Assembly: GCA_002786065.1 (NCBI GenBank)
Contig: NHNY01000001.1
Span: 1,674,001-1,738,000, forward strand
From: Microcyclospora pomicola
Lineage: Eukaryota > Ascomycota > Dothideomycetes > Capnodiales
Direction of reading: 5' to 3'
DNA length: 64,000 bases
In this document: piece after piece, positions 38,701 through 50,800 of the stretch
Layout: each line of letters begins with the position of its first letter
How positions within the stretch are numbered: the first letter of the stretch is position 1
Position numbers and translations under genes: made by a program
The notes under the pieces: generated by a model
Told to the model about the DNA's origin: nothing
What the model saw: only the letters and a program-made list of their open reading frames with translations
Database searches by the model: none

Positions 38701-39128
38701 GAGCCCGAGGTAGTTACTCTATGCATCGAGCACATTCCCAGGCCCGCGAACACGCGGACCATTTCCGTTTCATGGAACATGTCACTTCCTGCAGACCAGC
38801 CATCGACTTCATCGGCCTCGTGAACATACTTCTGGTCGTACACAATTGACATGTGCCTCCCAATGTTTGGATTGCATCCAGGATAGGCCCTCGAGGGGAT
38901 GCCTCATGATGATCGACAGTCACGCTGGCTCGGCCGGCAAGGTCACGTCCATCGTTTTGTCGAACGTAACGATGTGCGGGGACAGAGAACCCTAGGTAAG
39001 AGGGACATCATGTTACATGGAGATACATGTTTGCCCATCTCGTATGGGGTATAAAGGAGGTGCTGGAGCATACTCTCAAGGTAATATGACATCCTATCTC
39101 AACATCTTTTCATTACTGCCGAATCACA
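38701..39128. other. GH79 upstream region
   Basis: About 430 bases of normal composition between the AT-rich block and the GH79 gene. A TATA box is at 39050-39057; no gene seen. Confidence 0.5.
39050..39057 (+). promoter_or_regulatory. TATA box upstream of GH79 gene
   Basis: gggTATAAAGGagg, 72-79 bases before the ATG at 39129. Good match and position. Confidence 0.55.
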
Positions 39129-40823
39129 ATGTTCGTCCTTTGGCAGCACACTGCGTTGTACACAGCAGTGACAGCTGTCTCAGCGGCTGTTGTATCACTG
39201 CGCCCTCCCCACCCATCCTCCATCATAGCAGTCAGTACATCTGCTCCATCTGGAGCTGCCTCACCATTGGATGCTTTTGTGTCTTTCTCGATCGAGTTCT
39301 CTAGCTTCCCAGACTTCGCTGGCAATCTCTCGCATCCCAACACCTTCTCAAACAATCTAGTGGAGAACATCGGCAAGCTTGCTGGCACAAGACCTTACAT
39401 CCGGGTTGGCGGGAACACACAAGATTATGCCATTTTCAATGCGTCTCAGGATCTCGCTAGCTTTGGAATCGTCGATCCGACCAAGTCTCCCGACTATCCA
39501 ACCACATTGACCGTTGGACCGGCATTCTTCGAGTCTTACGGCACATGGCCCAACACGAAGTTCGTCCATGGCTTCAATCTTGGCAGGAACAGCTCTTCGG
39601 CACGCCAAGCCTTGATCGACTCAGTTCCGTATGCGTGCAAAGCTCTACGCGGAAAGCTGGCGCATTGGGAGCTCGGCAATGAACCCGACCTGTACAAAAC
39701 ATCTGCCCAAGGTCCAGTACGACCCACCACCTGGGATGAACAAGCCTATGTTGATGAGTGGTTGTACTGGACGCGGGCCATCCGCTCCACGATGCAGACA
39801 GCCTGTCCGGACATGGCGAGTCCAGCAAAGTACCAGTACTATGCTCCTTCCTTCGCCGGCACGAGCAACAGTCTTGATCCTATCCGGACTTGGGAAGCTG
39901 GACTCGATAAGGAGAAAGATATCGCCGTCATCACCACCCACAAGTAAGTCCCAAGCCCTATCTCGTTTAGATGGCTCTAATAACATCGAAGCTACATCTC
40001 CGGCGCCACAGTCCCTGGCGTGACCCTCCAAGGAACATTGATGAACCACACCTCCACGAGAGCATCAGTCGCGAAGCAGTTGAACGAATCGCGACTCCTC
40101 TCGGGCCTCCCAGCGTCCCTCAACCCGGACCTCCCTTTCGTCATGGGCGAGACCAACAGCCTCTACAACCAAGGCCGGCCTGGCCTCTCCAATACCTTCG
40201 GCGCCGCTCTCTGGGGCATCGACTTCAATCTGTGGTGCGCCAGCTCCTCGATCCGCCGTGTCCACATGCACCAGGGGACCAACTACCGCTACCAGGCATG
40301 GCAACCCATCGACACGACGCTCGAGCCCAAGGGCACCAAAGCGCCGTACTACGGCTCCATTGCCGTCGCCGCCTTCCTCGGCCTCTCGCGACCCGCTCAG
40401 CTACAGATCACCAACATCCCGCTCCCTGATGAGCGCGAAAGCGCATACGCCGCATATGTGGATGTTCGCCTGACGCGTGTTATCGTCGTGAACATGATGG
40501 GCTACAACACTACACTAGACAACGCTTACAGGAATACGTATCCGCGCCCGATCGAGCGGTATACCTTCCAGCTGCCGGCGGCGTGGGCAGGGATGGAGGT
40601 CGCGCTGCAGCGGCTGACGGCCAACGGCAGCGATGCGGTCACGGGCGTGACGTTCGATGGCTGGAGCTACAACTACGAGCTGGCGAATGGGCAGCCGGTG
40701 TTGCTGCAGAACGTGACTCGCGGAGAAGTCGTGTGCGTGGATGCTGAGGGGCTGGTGCATGTAGATGTTCCGAGGAGTAGTGCAGTGATCTTGAGTTTCA
40801 AGAGCGAAGGACACGGGGCGTAA
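39129..40823 (+). CDS. Secreted GH79 beta-glucuronidase-like glycosidase
   Basis: Two exons: 39129-39943 and 39992-40823, 548 residues. The intron 39944-39991 (gtaagt...gaag) joins ITTHN to YISGATVPGV. A signal peptide is present (HTALYTAVTAVSAAVVS). GH79 enzymes are retaining glycosidases on a TIM barrel; fungal ones trim glucuronic or 4-O-methylglucuronic acid from arabinogalactan and related glycans outside the cell. The acid/base is Glu185 in WELGNEPD, and the likely nucleophile is Glu325 in FVMGETNSLYNQG. The C-terminal beta-domain (about 400-548: YAAYVDVRLTRVIVVNMMGY, VLLQNVTRGEVVCVDAEGL) is the GH79 C-terminal module. Several N-glycosylation sequons are present. A strong TATA box suggests regulated expression. 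Heparanase-like specificity is less likely in a fungus. Confidence 0.92.
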
Positions 40824-41079
40824 GGGGGGAAGGCGATGAGTGTTTGATTATTATTAAATTTGGTTGATCACATATCATTATCGAGAGAAACCTGTTGACG
40901 CTCTCCGGAATGCAACCTCCTATCTGCATGATCCAATAACGCCAATCGCTTATGCGAACATGCCCAATGGTATCATTTCCCCATTCCGATGCGAATGCTA
41001 CAATATGTACAGCCATCATGGCTCGATCTGGCACCACACATGCCACTCCACAACCATGCGCAACATCTCTTTACGACAT

Positions 41080-42042
41080 CTAGAAGTTCTGCGATGCATG
41101 CGGCTGGTATGGCCTTCCGTTGGCGTCGGCTTGGTATGAGGTGTTACCGCCATTCGTGTACACAGGACCACCAAGGTTGTTGCCAGCAGCTTGCGACTCG
41201 ACCGCCTTCTCGTCGTCGCGGTTGCGGATATGCGGCTGGAATCGCCTCTCCTTGCTCTTGGTGTGTGTCGCCGGGAGGAAGTCGGGAATAAAGGAAAAGA
41301 CGTAGAAGATGTAGATCAAGGAGACGACCCATTCGAGGACGGCGGCTGTGTCGTAGTGCCCTTGGTAACCGAGGATGGCGAAGGCGACTGCGAGCGCGAT
41401 TTCTGTGAAGATGAAGGCGAGCTTGATCCAGAAACTGGCGCGTAAGATTCTATGCTCGCGGTAGTGAATTCCGAGACGCTGGTATTCGGCACAGATGAAA
41501 ATCGCCGAGATGACATATCCGGCGCTGTTTACCGAGGTCAGCAGGCGTCAAACACTTGGAGTAAACACGAGACACGTACATAAACACCACTAGCATCGAG
41601 GTGTGGACGTGTGGGTAGCGCCTTGTGTCGAAGATGGTGAGCAGGATAAGGCCGGCACCACCGATGATCGCAAACGCAATTGCGAAACCACTGAGGATCT
41701 TCTCCGAGGTCTTGTAGTTTTGCGCGAGTCGCGCCCTGTGTCGCAGCCATCTCTCACTGACGAAGGCAAGGTCGAATACCACCACCATCACAGCACTTCC
41801 CGCAATGAACAAAGGTTTCAGGCCTGACGCTCCAATGTCGGAGATGTACGGGATGAATTGACCAACATCATCCCAAGGATAGACCGGCTTCCCCTGAGCT
41901 GCCCACACTCCGAGCATAGCCAGCAGTGTGCCTACATCGATGTTAGTCGGCTGATGCGATCGCTTCATCGCCACCGGAATGACTTACCCAGCCAAACACA
42001 TCCTGCAAACAGAGGCAGGAACCAATATGAAAGGCCGAACAT
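41080..42042 (-). CDS. Sfk1/DRAM/Frag1-family six-span membrane protein
   Basis: Three exons (minus): 42042-41988, 41931-41580, 41524-41080; 283 residues. Introns of 56 nt (gtaagt...gtag) and 55 nt (gtacgt...acag) were placed because they restore VWLG/TLLAML and VVFI/AGYVIS. The protein has the Frag1/DRAM/Sfk1 layout: MFGLSYWFLPLFAGCVWLG as first membrane segment, a loop with PYISDIGA, then five more spans (LFIAGSAVMVVVFDLAF, ILSGFAIAFAIIGGAGLILL, SMLVVFIAGYVISAIFIC, FWIKLAFIFTEIALAVAF, VLEWVVSLIYIFYVFSF), and a hydrophilic C-terminal tail. Yeast Sfk1 acts at the plasma membrane with the PI 4-kinase Stt4 and in lipid asymmetry; vertebrate members act in GPI remodelling and autophagy. The exact role here is unknown. 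Confidence 0.87.
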
Positions 42043-42940
42043 TCTCGCGGCTCAAATGATTGTTGTCTATGCGATGTGATTCTCTGAGTGTTAAACAACC
42101 AATGAAGGTGGCGGAACCCCGAGGATTGTTTATGTTGTCGCAAATGGAATCAGTAGTGATTGCTCGCCCGACGCGATTGTCTCAAATGCGAGGGAATGAG
42201 AATTGAAACAGGCGCTGCCTACCACAGGACTGTGGCCAGCTGAATGTCGATGGAATAGAAGGAATGTGGATTCGAAGGGGTATAGAAATCAAGACGCGAT
42301 GTTATTTTAGTAAGTATCCTTGAGGTCGTGGCGCAAATGAAACTTTACGTCACTCGAATCAGAGAGTTTAGCACTGCTGGCCTCCGGATCCATGCGGATC
42401 GCAGAATTCATCGGTCCGGATCTGAATTTCACTGCTTGCCGCCGCCGTCGTCGTGTACGACCAGAAGATACCTCATGGTTGCGGCTCGTGTGACATGCGC
42501 GGCCTTGTGGCTTGTCACTTTGCACGCGCAATGACAATAATAATGCAGTACGTAGATGTGCAACCCTCACACCACGATCATGTAATCATGTCGCCATCGT
42601 AGTCCATAGGGAGAGCGTTTCGGCCTCAATCTGACCCGTATTCATGTCGCAAGTTGTCATCGCAATAGTGAACATGGTTGCGACGAAACTCAGTGTAGTG
42701 TCTCATCATGCCAATAATGTGAGCCTACCATCTCAGTGACCGAATAGTAGTGGTGTGACTGCAAACAGATACATGGAGGTGCCGTCTCGCTGCCCACGTG
42801 ACCATTGTGCACTGTCACATAAGGCAACTCGCCCGAGCGCCAAGACATACAATTCTTTCGCACCAAGCACCTCCGCTTGAAGAAGCCAGCGCCAGAGTGC
42901 GACATCGACAACTACCCTCCCCTTCGACAACACCGCCAGG
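42043..42940. other. Divergent promoter region of Sfk1-like and RPL36 genes
   Basis: About 900 bases. C-rich leader immediately before RPL36 (ctaccctccccttcgacaac). No other gene or RNA seen. Confidence 0.5.
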
Positions 42941-43417
42941 ATGCCGAAGGAAGTCAAGCAGAGGTCCGGCCTTGCGGTCGGCCTCAACGCAGGTCACGTA
43001 TGTCTCTCACGATTCCACATTCCTCGGACATCAACCCACGGGATTAGAGGTTCTTCGAAGATAATCATCTCTAACAAGCATTGCGTCCACAGAAAGTCAC
43101 CCCTCGCCAACCTAAGCCCCGCGTGTCACGCATGAAGGGACACCTCAGCAAGAGAACTGCTTTTGTCCGAGACATCGTGAAGGAAGTCGCTGGGTATGCA
43201 TCCACATCAGATCGAGATTGTTTCGGCACGAGATCTGACATGAACCTCACACAGTCTCGCCCCATACGAGCGCCGTGTCATCGAGTTGCTCCGCAACAGC
43301 AAGGACAAGCGCGCACGAAAGCTCGCGAAGAAGCGGCTCGGCACATTCGGACGTGCGAAGAGAAAGGTGGACGAGATGACCAAGGTGATTGCGGAGAGCA
43401 GGAGGACTGGTCACTAG
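42941..43417 (+). CDS. RPL36: 60S ribosomal protein L36
   Basis: Three exons: 42941-42997, 43093-43193, 43255-43417, 106 residues. Introns 42998-43092 (gtatgt...acag) and 43194-43254 (gtatgc...acag) are placed by exact restoration of the eL36 sequence: start [19 protein letters not shown], then [39 protein letters not shown] and the very basic C-terminus ending ESRRTGH. eL36 is a component of the large cytosolic ribosomal subunit. Length, basic composition and the early intron are all normal for fungal RPL36 genes. The coding pieces are so short that the gene is easy to miss in single-frame scans. Identity secure. Confidence 0.97.
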
Positions 43418-44552
43418 ATCAACGACATGAAGATGGGAAAATCCGTTGCTGTGTCGGGACGATGATGACTGGTCGATCGGGTGCAACATATCACGGCGCA
43501 AGGGCAAATGAGCAAAGTCTTCTGTCGGACAGGCACACCTGCCCGACATGGATCGACTGTGGGCTTTCGTACTGCGGTATTACATTGCATTCAAAATCAT
43601 GTCCTTGTCGTCATATGGTGTCAATGGTGCAGCAATGGCGGAATTGGTGGATCGTCTTGTCATCCGCCTTGCGAAGACCTCTGAACGACCACAGTCCAAT
43701 CCATGATCACGCCTGCCAAGACCCTACCGCTTTTACGACGTCCGTCTCCAAAGCTGTGCCCTGCTGTTACATGTTACCAAGAGCCCAAATGCCAGTGGCA
43801 TACCGCACATGACTTCACAAGAAATCCCACCTCATTGTGTCAATTCCAACTCTGATGACTGTTGAACGCCAGAGGCATCACGTTTGCCCACTGTTCGTGA
43901 GCAGGGTGTCATCTCACTTTAAACTCTTTTATGTACTTCAGCGTATGACGGCGAACGCAACGCTACATGTATCACTGGCACCACGTGGTGTAGCCCATAG
44001 ATGATGTCAGGTCGAGGCAACTTTCCTCTCAACTCGACATGCTGTTCAAGCAACATGTTGCCAGGGAACTATCCGGGATACGAGAACCTGATCATAGGCA
44101 AGGTACTTCTCTTTACTGCGTCTACCCCACCCGGTACCAGATCATGGAATGGAGTGACCTCACCCTTGGTAAACATTGTACTCAACTCCTCAAGGCGCGA
44201 GCCAACTTGGCGAGCGACCTCGTCTCTAGTACAAGGCCATTATTGATGGTCTGAATCCCAGCTCTTGAGATTCGCAATCTTGACTTAGGTAACGGAGAAC
44301 ACGCAGTGTAGTGCGCTCGAGCTTGCATACAGACGCGGCAACACTTCAGCGTATCAGCATCCGCGGAATTCGTCGCTATATATAAACTCAGCGGCTCACA
44401 TCCACCTGCCCTTCATAGCGATGTGGCACAATCAGGATCCTTACGGACAGCTATCTCTTGGCATTATCATGTAGCAATATACATAGAGCTACAGGATGGT
44501 AGCTGACCATTGATCTTTTGATTTTGTACTCAGATGCTGCACACTGCAAGCG
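43418..44552. other. Intergenic, about 1.1 kb, ABC transporter promoter
   Basis: RPL36 3' flank and the upstream region of the ABC transporter gene. TATA box at 44377-44386. Short frames only; none with motifs. Confidence 0.5.
44377..44386 (+). promoter_or_regulatory. TATA box upstream of ABC transporter
   Basis: cgcTATATATAAActc, about 167-176 bases before the ATG at 44553. Position allows a leader of about 140 nt. Consistent with an inducible pump, which is inference. Confidence 0.5.
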
Positions 44553-47500
44553 ATGTCGTCCTCAAGTGCGGACGACATCTTTGGTCCTAGGACTTTGCTC
44601 TACGAACAGGCGCTGCTCCAAATCATACCTAGCGCTTTGCTGCTGCTGAGCCTCCCAATTCGGACGCTACAACTACGACGACAAACTGTCAAGACTCTGC
44701 GAAATGCGACAAGAACAGTCAAACAGGCCTTCATAGCCATCTTCGCTGCCACCCAGCTTGCGCTGCTCATAGCTTGGAGCACCAGTCCGGCGCCATTATA
44801 TCGCAACTCAGCTTCTGTACCTGCTGCTGCGGTCTCCTTCACCGCCAGCCTTGCCCTCTTGTTCTTGTCCAGCATTGAGCACACTAGATCCATACGACCA
44901 AGCACCAGTATCAACGTGTATCTCTTTGTGTCGCTTATCTTTGACATCCCGCAGGCAAGGACGTTATGGCTTTCCAATGGCACGCGTCATGTACCGAGCA
45001 TCTACACCGCAGGCGTTGCGGCGAAAGCCATCGTCCTGTACCTTGAAGCTCGAAGTAAGAAACGGTCGCTATTCCCGCCATACAAGTTTTACAGTCCAGA
45101 GGCTCTTGTCAGCATCTACGATCGGACAGCGCTCTGGTGGCTCAATCCGCTGTTTTTCCAAGGCTACCAAGGCTCAATACCCGTCGATAAGCTGCATCAG
45201 CTGGAAGGAGATCTCAATGCCCACGAGGTACAGCAAGTATTCGAGAGATCGTGGACCAAGCGTGAGTATTGCACATGAGATCGCTGCTGGTAGTCTGTCT
45301 CACATCCTCCAGGTGCCGCCACTTCTGGCCGACCTCTACTATGGGCCATCGTCAAGTCATATAAGCTTACGTTGCTTTCCATGGTCAGCCCTCGTCTTTG
45401 CCTGAGTGCCTTGCGACTCTGTCAACCATTGCTGATCCACAGCATCACCTCCTATCTGGCCGATCATTCTCATGACGAACGCGATCCCGACATCGCTCGA
45501 GGGCTCATCATCGCAACTGTCTTGCTCTATGTTGGGATAGCTATTTTCGGTGCGCTTTATCGCAGCCAGCTGAATCGTTTCATCACCCAGCTGCGGGGGT
45601 CTGTCATTACTGCCATACATTCAAAAGCCTTGCGTCTACCTGCCAACAGTCTCTCCGATAACGCCATGCTGACACTTACAAGTGCCGATGTCAACCGAAT
45701 CACATCGTCTTTGAAGCGGGTCGACGACCTCTTCGCGACCCCTATCGAAGTGGGCGTGGCGATGATCCTACTCGAAAAGCAAGTCGGAGTGTCTTGTGTG
45801 GCTCCAATCGCACTCTCGACTCTAGTCAGTGCCATCAGCTTCATGAACTCGAACACTGCAGTGCCGCTGCAGAAGTCTTGGCTCGCTGCCGTCTCTGATC
45901 GTGTCGCCTACACTGCCAGCGTTTTGCAGTCTCCGAAAGGGTTCAAGATGCTGGGTCTGACGGGCTATCTCGTTGAGCGCATTCAAACACTCCGCGTTGC
46001 AGAATTGGTCAAGAATGCAGCATACCGAAAGTACGTTAGCGTGCGAAACGTGCAAGGTAGCCTGCCTGTTTCTTTCGCGCCTCCACTCACCTTGATGATG
46101 CTCACTCTGATCAAAGGCGGACAAGCATTGACTCCTATGGTGGCTTTTACCACCCTGTCCCTGATCAGCCTTCTTACCGCACCAATCCAGAACATGATCC
46201 ATGCAGTTCCCATGTTCCAGACTACATTGGCCTCGTTGGATCGGATACAAGAATTCCTTCTCCTCGACGAGATCACCACGATGGATAACCTGGACAGTCC
46301 AGCAGTGGCCGGAGATAACGAAAGTGCGGTGGAGCTCGCTGTCATGCATCGTACGACGTCTTTGTCGAACAAGCCTCTGATCACACTCGAGTCGGCTACC
46401 GTTACTTATGGTGCAGAAAGAAAGACAGTGCTGGACCAGATCGATCTTGCGGTGACTTCGAGAAGCTTGACAATGGTACGTCGAAGGCTAAGCGAATTCC
46501 AATGTCACACTTTCCCAAAATGACAAGCAATGCTGCACAGATTGTCGGACCAGTCGGTGCTGGCAAGTCGACGCTACTCCAAACGATCATTGGAGAAGTA
46601 GAGCTCGTGCATGGCACAAGGTCTCTTGCAACGCGTCACCTAGGATTCGCATTCTGCGCACAAGAACCATGGCTACCAAACGGCCGTGTCAAAGACATCA
46701 TCACCGCTGGGTCTGACTTTGACGACGACTGGTATGGATCTGTTATCTCAGCATGCTCCTTGAGCACGGACATGTCATCATTTCCCGAACTAGACGAGAC
46801 GATCATTGGCACCAAAGGTCTTTCACTGAGTGGCGGCCAGAAACAGCGACTGGCACTTGCCAGGGCAGTATATGCCCGAAAGGAGGTCCTCGTCGTCGAT
46901 GATGTGCTCAGTGGTCTTGATGCTAGCACTGCGCAGCACATATTCGAGCATGTCTTCGGTCCTCGTGGACTGTGCACGCGTCACGGAAGGACTGCCGTCC
47001 TCGCAACACATTCGGTACAGTTCTTGCGACATGCATCGCACATCGTTGCACTGAGCGCTCACGGTACCATCCTGGAGCAAGGTACCTTTGAAGAACTCAA
47101 GACTAGGCAAGGGTATCTCGAAAGCCTAAAGGACGTTCACGACCAGATCGGGGACCTTGATCAGCCTGCAACTCCTCTCGTCGCACCCAAGGCTTCTGCG
47201 GCCAGCAAAGTCGATGATGCCATGCAAGATTTGTCCCGGCGAACAGGAGATGCCGCTCTATACAGGTACTATGCCAAATCAATTGGCTGGAAATTCGGCG
47301 TGGTGATTATCGTGTCCTCCATCACTTTCGCGTTCTGTATGGGTTTCCCTTCCGTATGGGTGCGCTGGTGGTCAGAGTCCGAAACCAACGCGAGAAGCGC
47401 GCATCCCCTTGGATTCTGGATTGGTATACATGTGGCGCTAGCTGCTGCGGCGACGTGCTCGGTCACAATACATATCTGGACTATGCTCGTCCACGGTGTG

Positions 47501-48973
47501 CCCAGGTCTGCGGCAATCATACATAAGCAGCTGCTCCTGGCCGTCATGCGCGCTCCCTATTCCTTCTTCGTCAAGACCGACTCCGGTGTGACTCTGAACC
47601 GATTCTCGAGCGACATGTCGCTAATGGAGGGAGAGCTTGCGGGTGCTGTGATGCAGACGCTTGATGGAGCGTCTGTATGTCTCATCGCCATGATACTGAT
47701 CGCCCTGTCGTCAAAATACGTTGGCCTGACTATACCAGGAATTCTCGTCGTGCTCTATGCTATTCAGAAGTTCTACCTACGAACAAGCCGCCAGTTACGC
47801 TTCCTGGATCTGGAGGCGCAGGCACCGTTGATGACACATATGAGCGAAATCATTCCAGGGGTTTCAACGATACGTGCTTTTGGGTGGGAGCGTCAGTCTC
47901 ACGATAAGTGTCTGGATCTGCTCAATAATGCTCAGAAACCATTCTACCTGCTCCTTTGTGTTCAAAGGTGGTTGTATCTGGTGCTAGATATGGTCACCGC
48001 AGCAATCGCCACCATTGTCGTGGCCCTGGCTTTGACAATACGAGAAAACGCTACTGCTGGGTCGGTTGGTGTGTCTTTACTCGCTATTTTGAGCTTCAAC
48101 GAGCAGCTGAGCTATCTGATCAATGCCTGGACTAGCCTCGAGACTGCCCTTGGAGCAGTAGCTCGCTGCAAGAACTTTGAAACAACGACGCTTCCCGAAG
48201 ATCTGGCAGCGGAGAACCAGACCCCGCCAGCAGACTGGCTACAAAGCGCTCAACTGACTTATCACAACGTCTCCGCCTCTTACAACGAAGACAGCAAGAG
48301 CGTCCTGCAAAACGTCTCCTTCTCCATCGCACCAGGCGAGAAAGTCGGCATCTGCGGCCGCAGTGGTTCCGGCAAATCGAGCCTGATCCTGACTCTGCTC
48401 CGGCTGTTGGACACCAACGAGGGGCAGATCGTCCTCGACGGCCAGGATCTCGCCACTATCCCCCGCCAAACCATCCGCTCCCGCATCACCACTCTGCCCC
48501 AAGAAGTCCTGGTATTCCCCGGCTCAGTGCGTGATAACCTCTCACCGCTTGACGCTGCCATTTCCACTGCTCATGCCATGACCGCCCTCGAGAAAGTCGG
48601 TCTGCATGATCTCCTTGCCGCCCATAGCGACGGTCTCGATACCCCGATCGCCGACCTCGCGCTGTCCCACGGCCAGCTGCAGTTGTTCGCGGTCGCCCGA
48701 GCCCTCCTCCGCCCTTCCGCATTGCTCGTCCTCGACGAAGTCACCAGTTCCGTCGACGCGGCCAGTGAATCACGCATGCTTGCCGCGCTGCGTGATGGGT
48801 TCCGCGACAGCACCGTGCTCGCGGTCGCACATCGGCTGCAGACGATTGTGGACTTTGATAAAGTGCTGGTGCTGGACGGGGGACGGGTTGTCGAAGTGGG
48901 TGCGCCGCGGGATCTGCTGGAGATCGAGGGTGGCTGGTTCCGTAAGCTGTGGGATCGCGGTGGGCATGCGTAA
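44553..48973 (+). CDS. ABCC (MRP-type) full ABC transporter
   Basis: Three exons: 44553-45261, 45313-46475, 46541-48973; 1434 residues. Introns of 51 nt (gtgagt...ccag) and 65 nt (gtacgt...acag) restore SWTKR/AATSGRPLLW and SLTM/IVGPVGAG. Layout is TMD0 (five spans, about 20-190), TMD1 (about 280-590), NBD1, TMD2 (from about 870), NBD2. NBD1: Walker A GPVGAGKST (about 627), signature LSGGQKQRLALARA (about 720), Walker B VLVVDDVLSGLD with Asp in place of the catalytic Glu, as is usual for ABCC NBD1. NBD2: Walker A GRSGSGKSS (about 1229), signature LSHGQLQLFAVARA (about 1331), Walker B LLVLDEVTSSVD with the catalytic Glu. ABCC pumps export glutathione conjugates, toxins or metabolites at the plasma membrane or vacuole. 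Substrate not derivable. Confidence 0.94.
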
Positions 48974-49120
48974 GTCACAACATAAGGATCGTACAACGAC
49001 CGAGGCTATTTCGAAATAGAAAATCGTTGGTCTCGTGTATGTATTACTTGTCTATGCGTTGTCACATTCCAGGAACCTGCTCGCTTTCATTGGGACCGCG
49101 ATCCCACGTCTCAGCCTTCC

Positions 49121-50800
49121 TCACGATCGCGGGCCCATGATAAGCTCGCTCTTGCGCAGCCCCGCTCGCTCCATCATGGCGCTGAACGTCGTATCACGTT
49201 TCTGTGGCTCGCGTTGACTGTACAGTCCATCCTCTGCCGCTCTCCCAACGCCGTGAGTCTGGTATGTGCTTGGCGAGTACGGCGTGCCCAGCATGCCAGT
49301 CGTGGTATTTGGGCCCTGCGGTCTTGTGGGAGTGGTGAAATATGGAGGATCAGAACCTGTGGACGAGTCGGGTGAGGCTGGCCGGTGGGAAGCTGTATGA
49401 TCAGTATTTGCGGTCTGCCAACGGGACGATTTTGAGGCTGGGGGCTGATAGACTGCGGACGTCAATGCCTGCAAAGGTTCGGCAGTCCGCTGGAGCCGTT
49501 GATCAGGCGTATATGGGTCCGTCGAACTCATCAGCACCTGGATGGTCTCCTGACTGCGTGTCCGGCTTCGGGTCAGGCCATGGCGTGAGGCGTCGGTCAT
49601 CTGCCGACGAAGAGAATGCATGCTTTTCTGCTTCTTGAGCGCGCGGATCGGGCTGATGTTGAATGAAAGTGTGCCGCGCTTTAGGTGCGCAGGTATAGGC
49701 GGTTGCGTAGATTGTGGGCTGCTGGGATATTGGAGGAATGGAGAGTGACTGAATTGTGCCTTGGTCTTTGGCGTTCGCACTGATACAGGTGTCTGCCGCA
49801 TGGCATCGCCATGAGGGTCAATCTCGTAGTACTCGTTGTACTCGCTGAGATCGGCTAGTCGTGGAGGTGTTGTGCGTAGGAAGTCAGTTCGGTAGCCTGT
49901 TTGGGGATCTATAGGCTCTGAGATCGAACGTCCGTGATAGGTTGGTCGACGACTCAATGGCCCGAGATCTGTCAATGTATCGTGTTTTTCACCTTTCTCG
50001 TTGATGTAGGATGATATGGACTTGCGCTTCATTCGAATGAGGAGGAAAAGAGCGAAAGCCACAAGAAGTGCACCCAGGATGATGCCGGGGACAAAGCCTT
50101 CAGCGAATGAGGTAGCCGAGAATTTGTTACCAGCAGGAGTGACCTTGCTTGATACAATGCTTCCAACCGGCAATGTGACGGCGCCAGAAGCGGCTGCTTC
50201 AGCCGTGGAAGACGAGCCTGGAGACGTTGATGTCGCAGAGCCCGTTGCAGTGCTTATCGTAGAGCCCGTTGCGGCGTTCGCTGTGGAGGTCGTCGTAGAG
50301 CCTGTTGCAGACGTTGAGTTCGCAGTTGGGGTGTTCGACACCGCCAGCATAACGCATTGATCAGTTTCGCAGAAGTAGCCCATCGGACAGCAGCCGCTGC
50401 CACATATCGCCAACGTCTGAGGCGGATCCACGTGTAGTCCACTGCTTGGGACGGCAGTAGCGTTCTGCTGCGTAGGATCACAGTTCACCGGACTGATCAA
50501 CGCACACGACTGGCCTGATGGACAGCAGATTACGGCGACAAAATCCCCAGTCGCATTCAGAGGCATGCAAGTCGTGGCGTCAGAACAGCAGAAATTGGAG
50601 GGATATGCTGAACCGCATTGATACATGTCTGTATATGTGAGACATATTGACGAATCTCGTGGAAGTAATGAGGCCGTCGACAGGGATTCTGAGAAAATGT
50701 TGTAGTCTTCCGACATCCAGACTGCTCGGCCCGCAACCAGTTGGAAGAAGAAGATGATGAATGTGAGGGAGATTGAGTGGCAGTCGGCGGTAGAAAACAT
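49121..50800 (-). CDS. Mid2-like single-pass surface protein, Cys-rich ectodomain
   Basis: Single exon, 559 residues from the ATG at 50800, chosen because it begins a clean signal peptide (SISLTFIIFFFQLVAGRAVW); the frame stays open upstream to 51022, with another ATG at 50971. The ectodomain has a Cys-rich part (about 45-135: CLTYTDMYQCG, NFCCSDATTC, ICCPSGQSC, GCCPMGYFCETDQC) and a Ser/Thr-rich stalk with ATGST-type repeats. One membrane segment follows near 235-257 (VPGIILGALLVAFALFLLI), closed by RMKRK, then a Ser/Pro-rich cytosolic tail of about 300 residues. This architecture is shared with fungal cell-wall sensors (Mid2/Wsc-like) and many uncharacterised Cys-rich membrane proteins. Its 3' end faces that of the ABC transporter only about 150 bases away. 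Function unknown. Confidence 0.75.
   Translation of the reverse strand: MFSTADCHSISLTFIIFFFQLVAGRAVWMSEDYNIFSESLSTASLLPRDSSICLTYTDMYQCGSAYPSNFCCSDATTCMPLNATGDFVAVICCPSGQSCALISPVNCDPTQQNATAVPSSGLHVDPPQTLAICGSGCCPMGYFCETDQCVMLAVSNTPTANSTSATGSTTTSTANAATGSTISTATGSATSTSPGSSSTAEAAASGAVTLPVGSIVSSKVTPAGNKFSATSFAEGFVPGIILGALLVAFALFLLIRMKRKSISSYINEKGEKHDTLTDLGPLSRRPTYHGRSISEPIDPQTGYRTDFLRTTPPRLADLSEYNEYYEIDPHGDAMRQTPVSVRTPKTKAQFSHSPFLQYPSSPQSTQPPIPAHLKRGTLSFNISPIRALKKQKSMHSLRRQMTDASRHGLTRSRTRSQETIQVLMSSTDPYTPDQRLQRTAEPLQALTSAVYQPPASKSSRWQTANTDHTASHRPASPDSSTGSDPPYFTTPTRPQGPNTTTGMLGTPYSPSTYQTHGVGRAAEDGLYSQREPQKRDTTFSAMMERAGLRKSELIMGPRS

Noticed and set aside
46541-48973. LSHGQ signature in NBD2 of the ABCC transporter as a loss-of-function sign
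   Set aside because: NBD2 signatures vary in ABCC proteins and Walker A, Walker B Glu and the H-loop are intact, so there is no reason to call it inactive.
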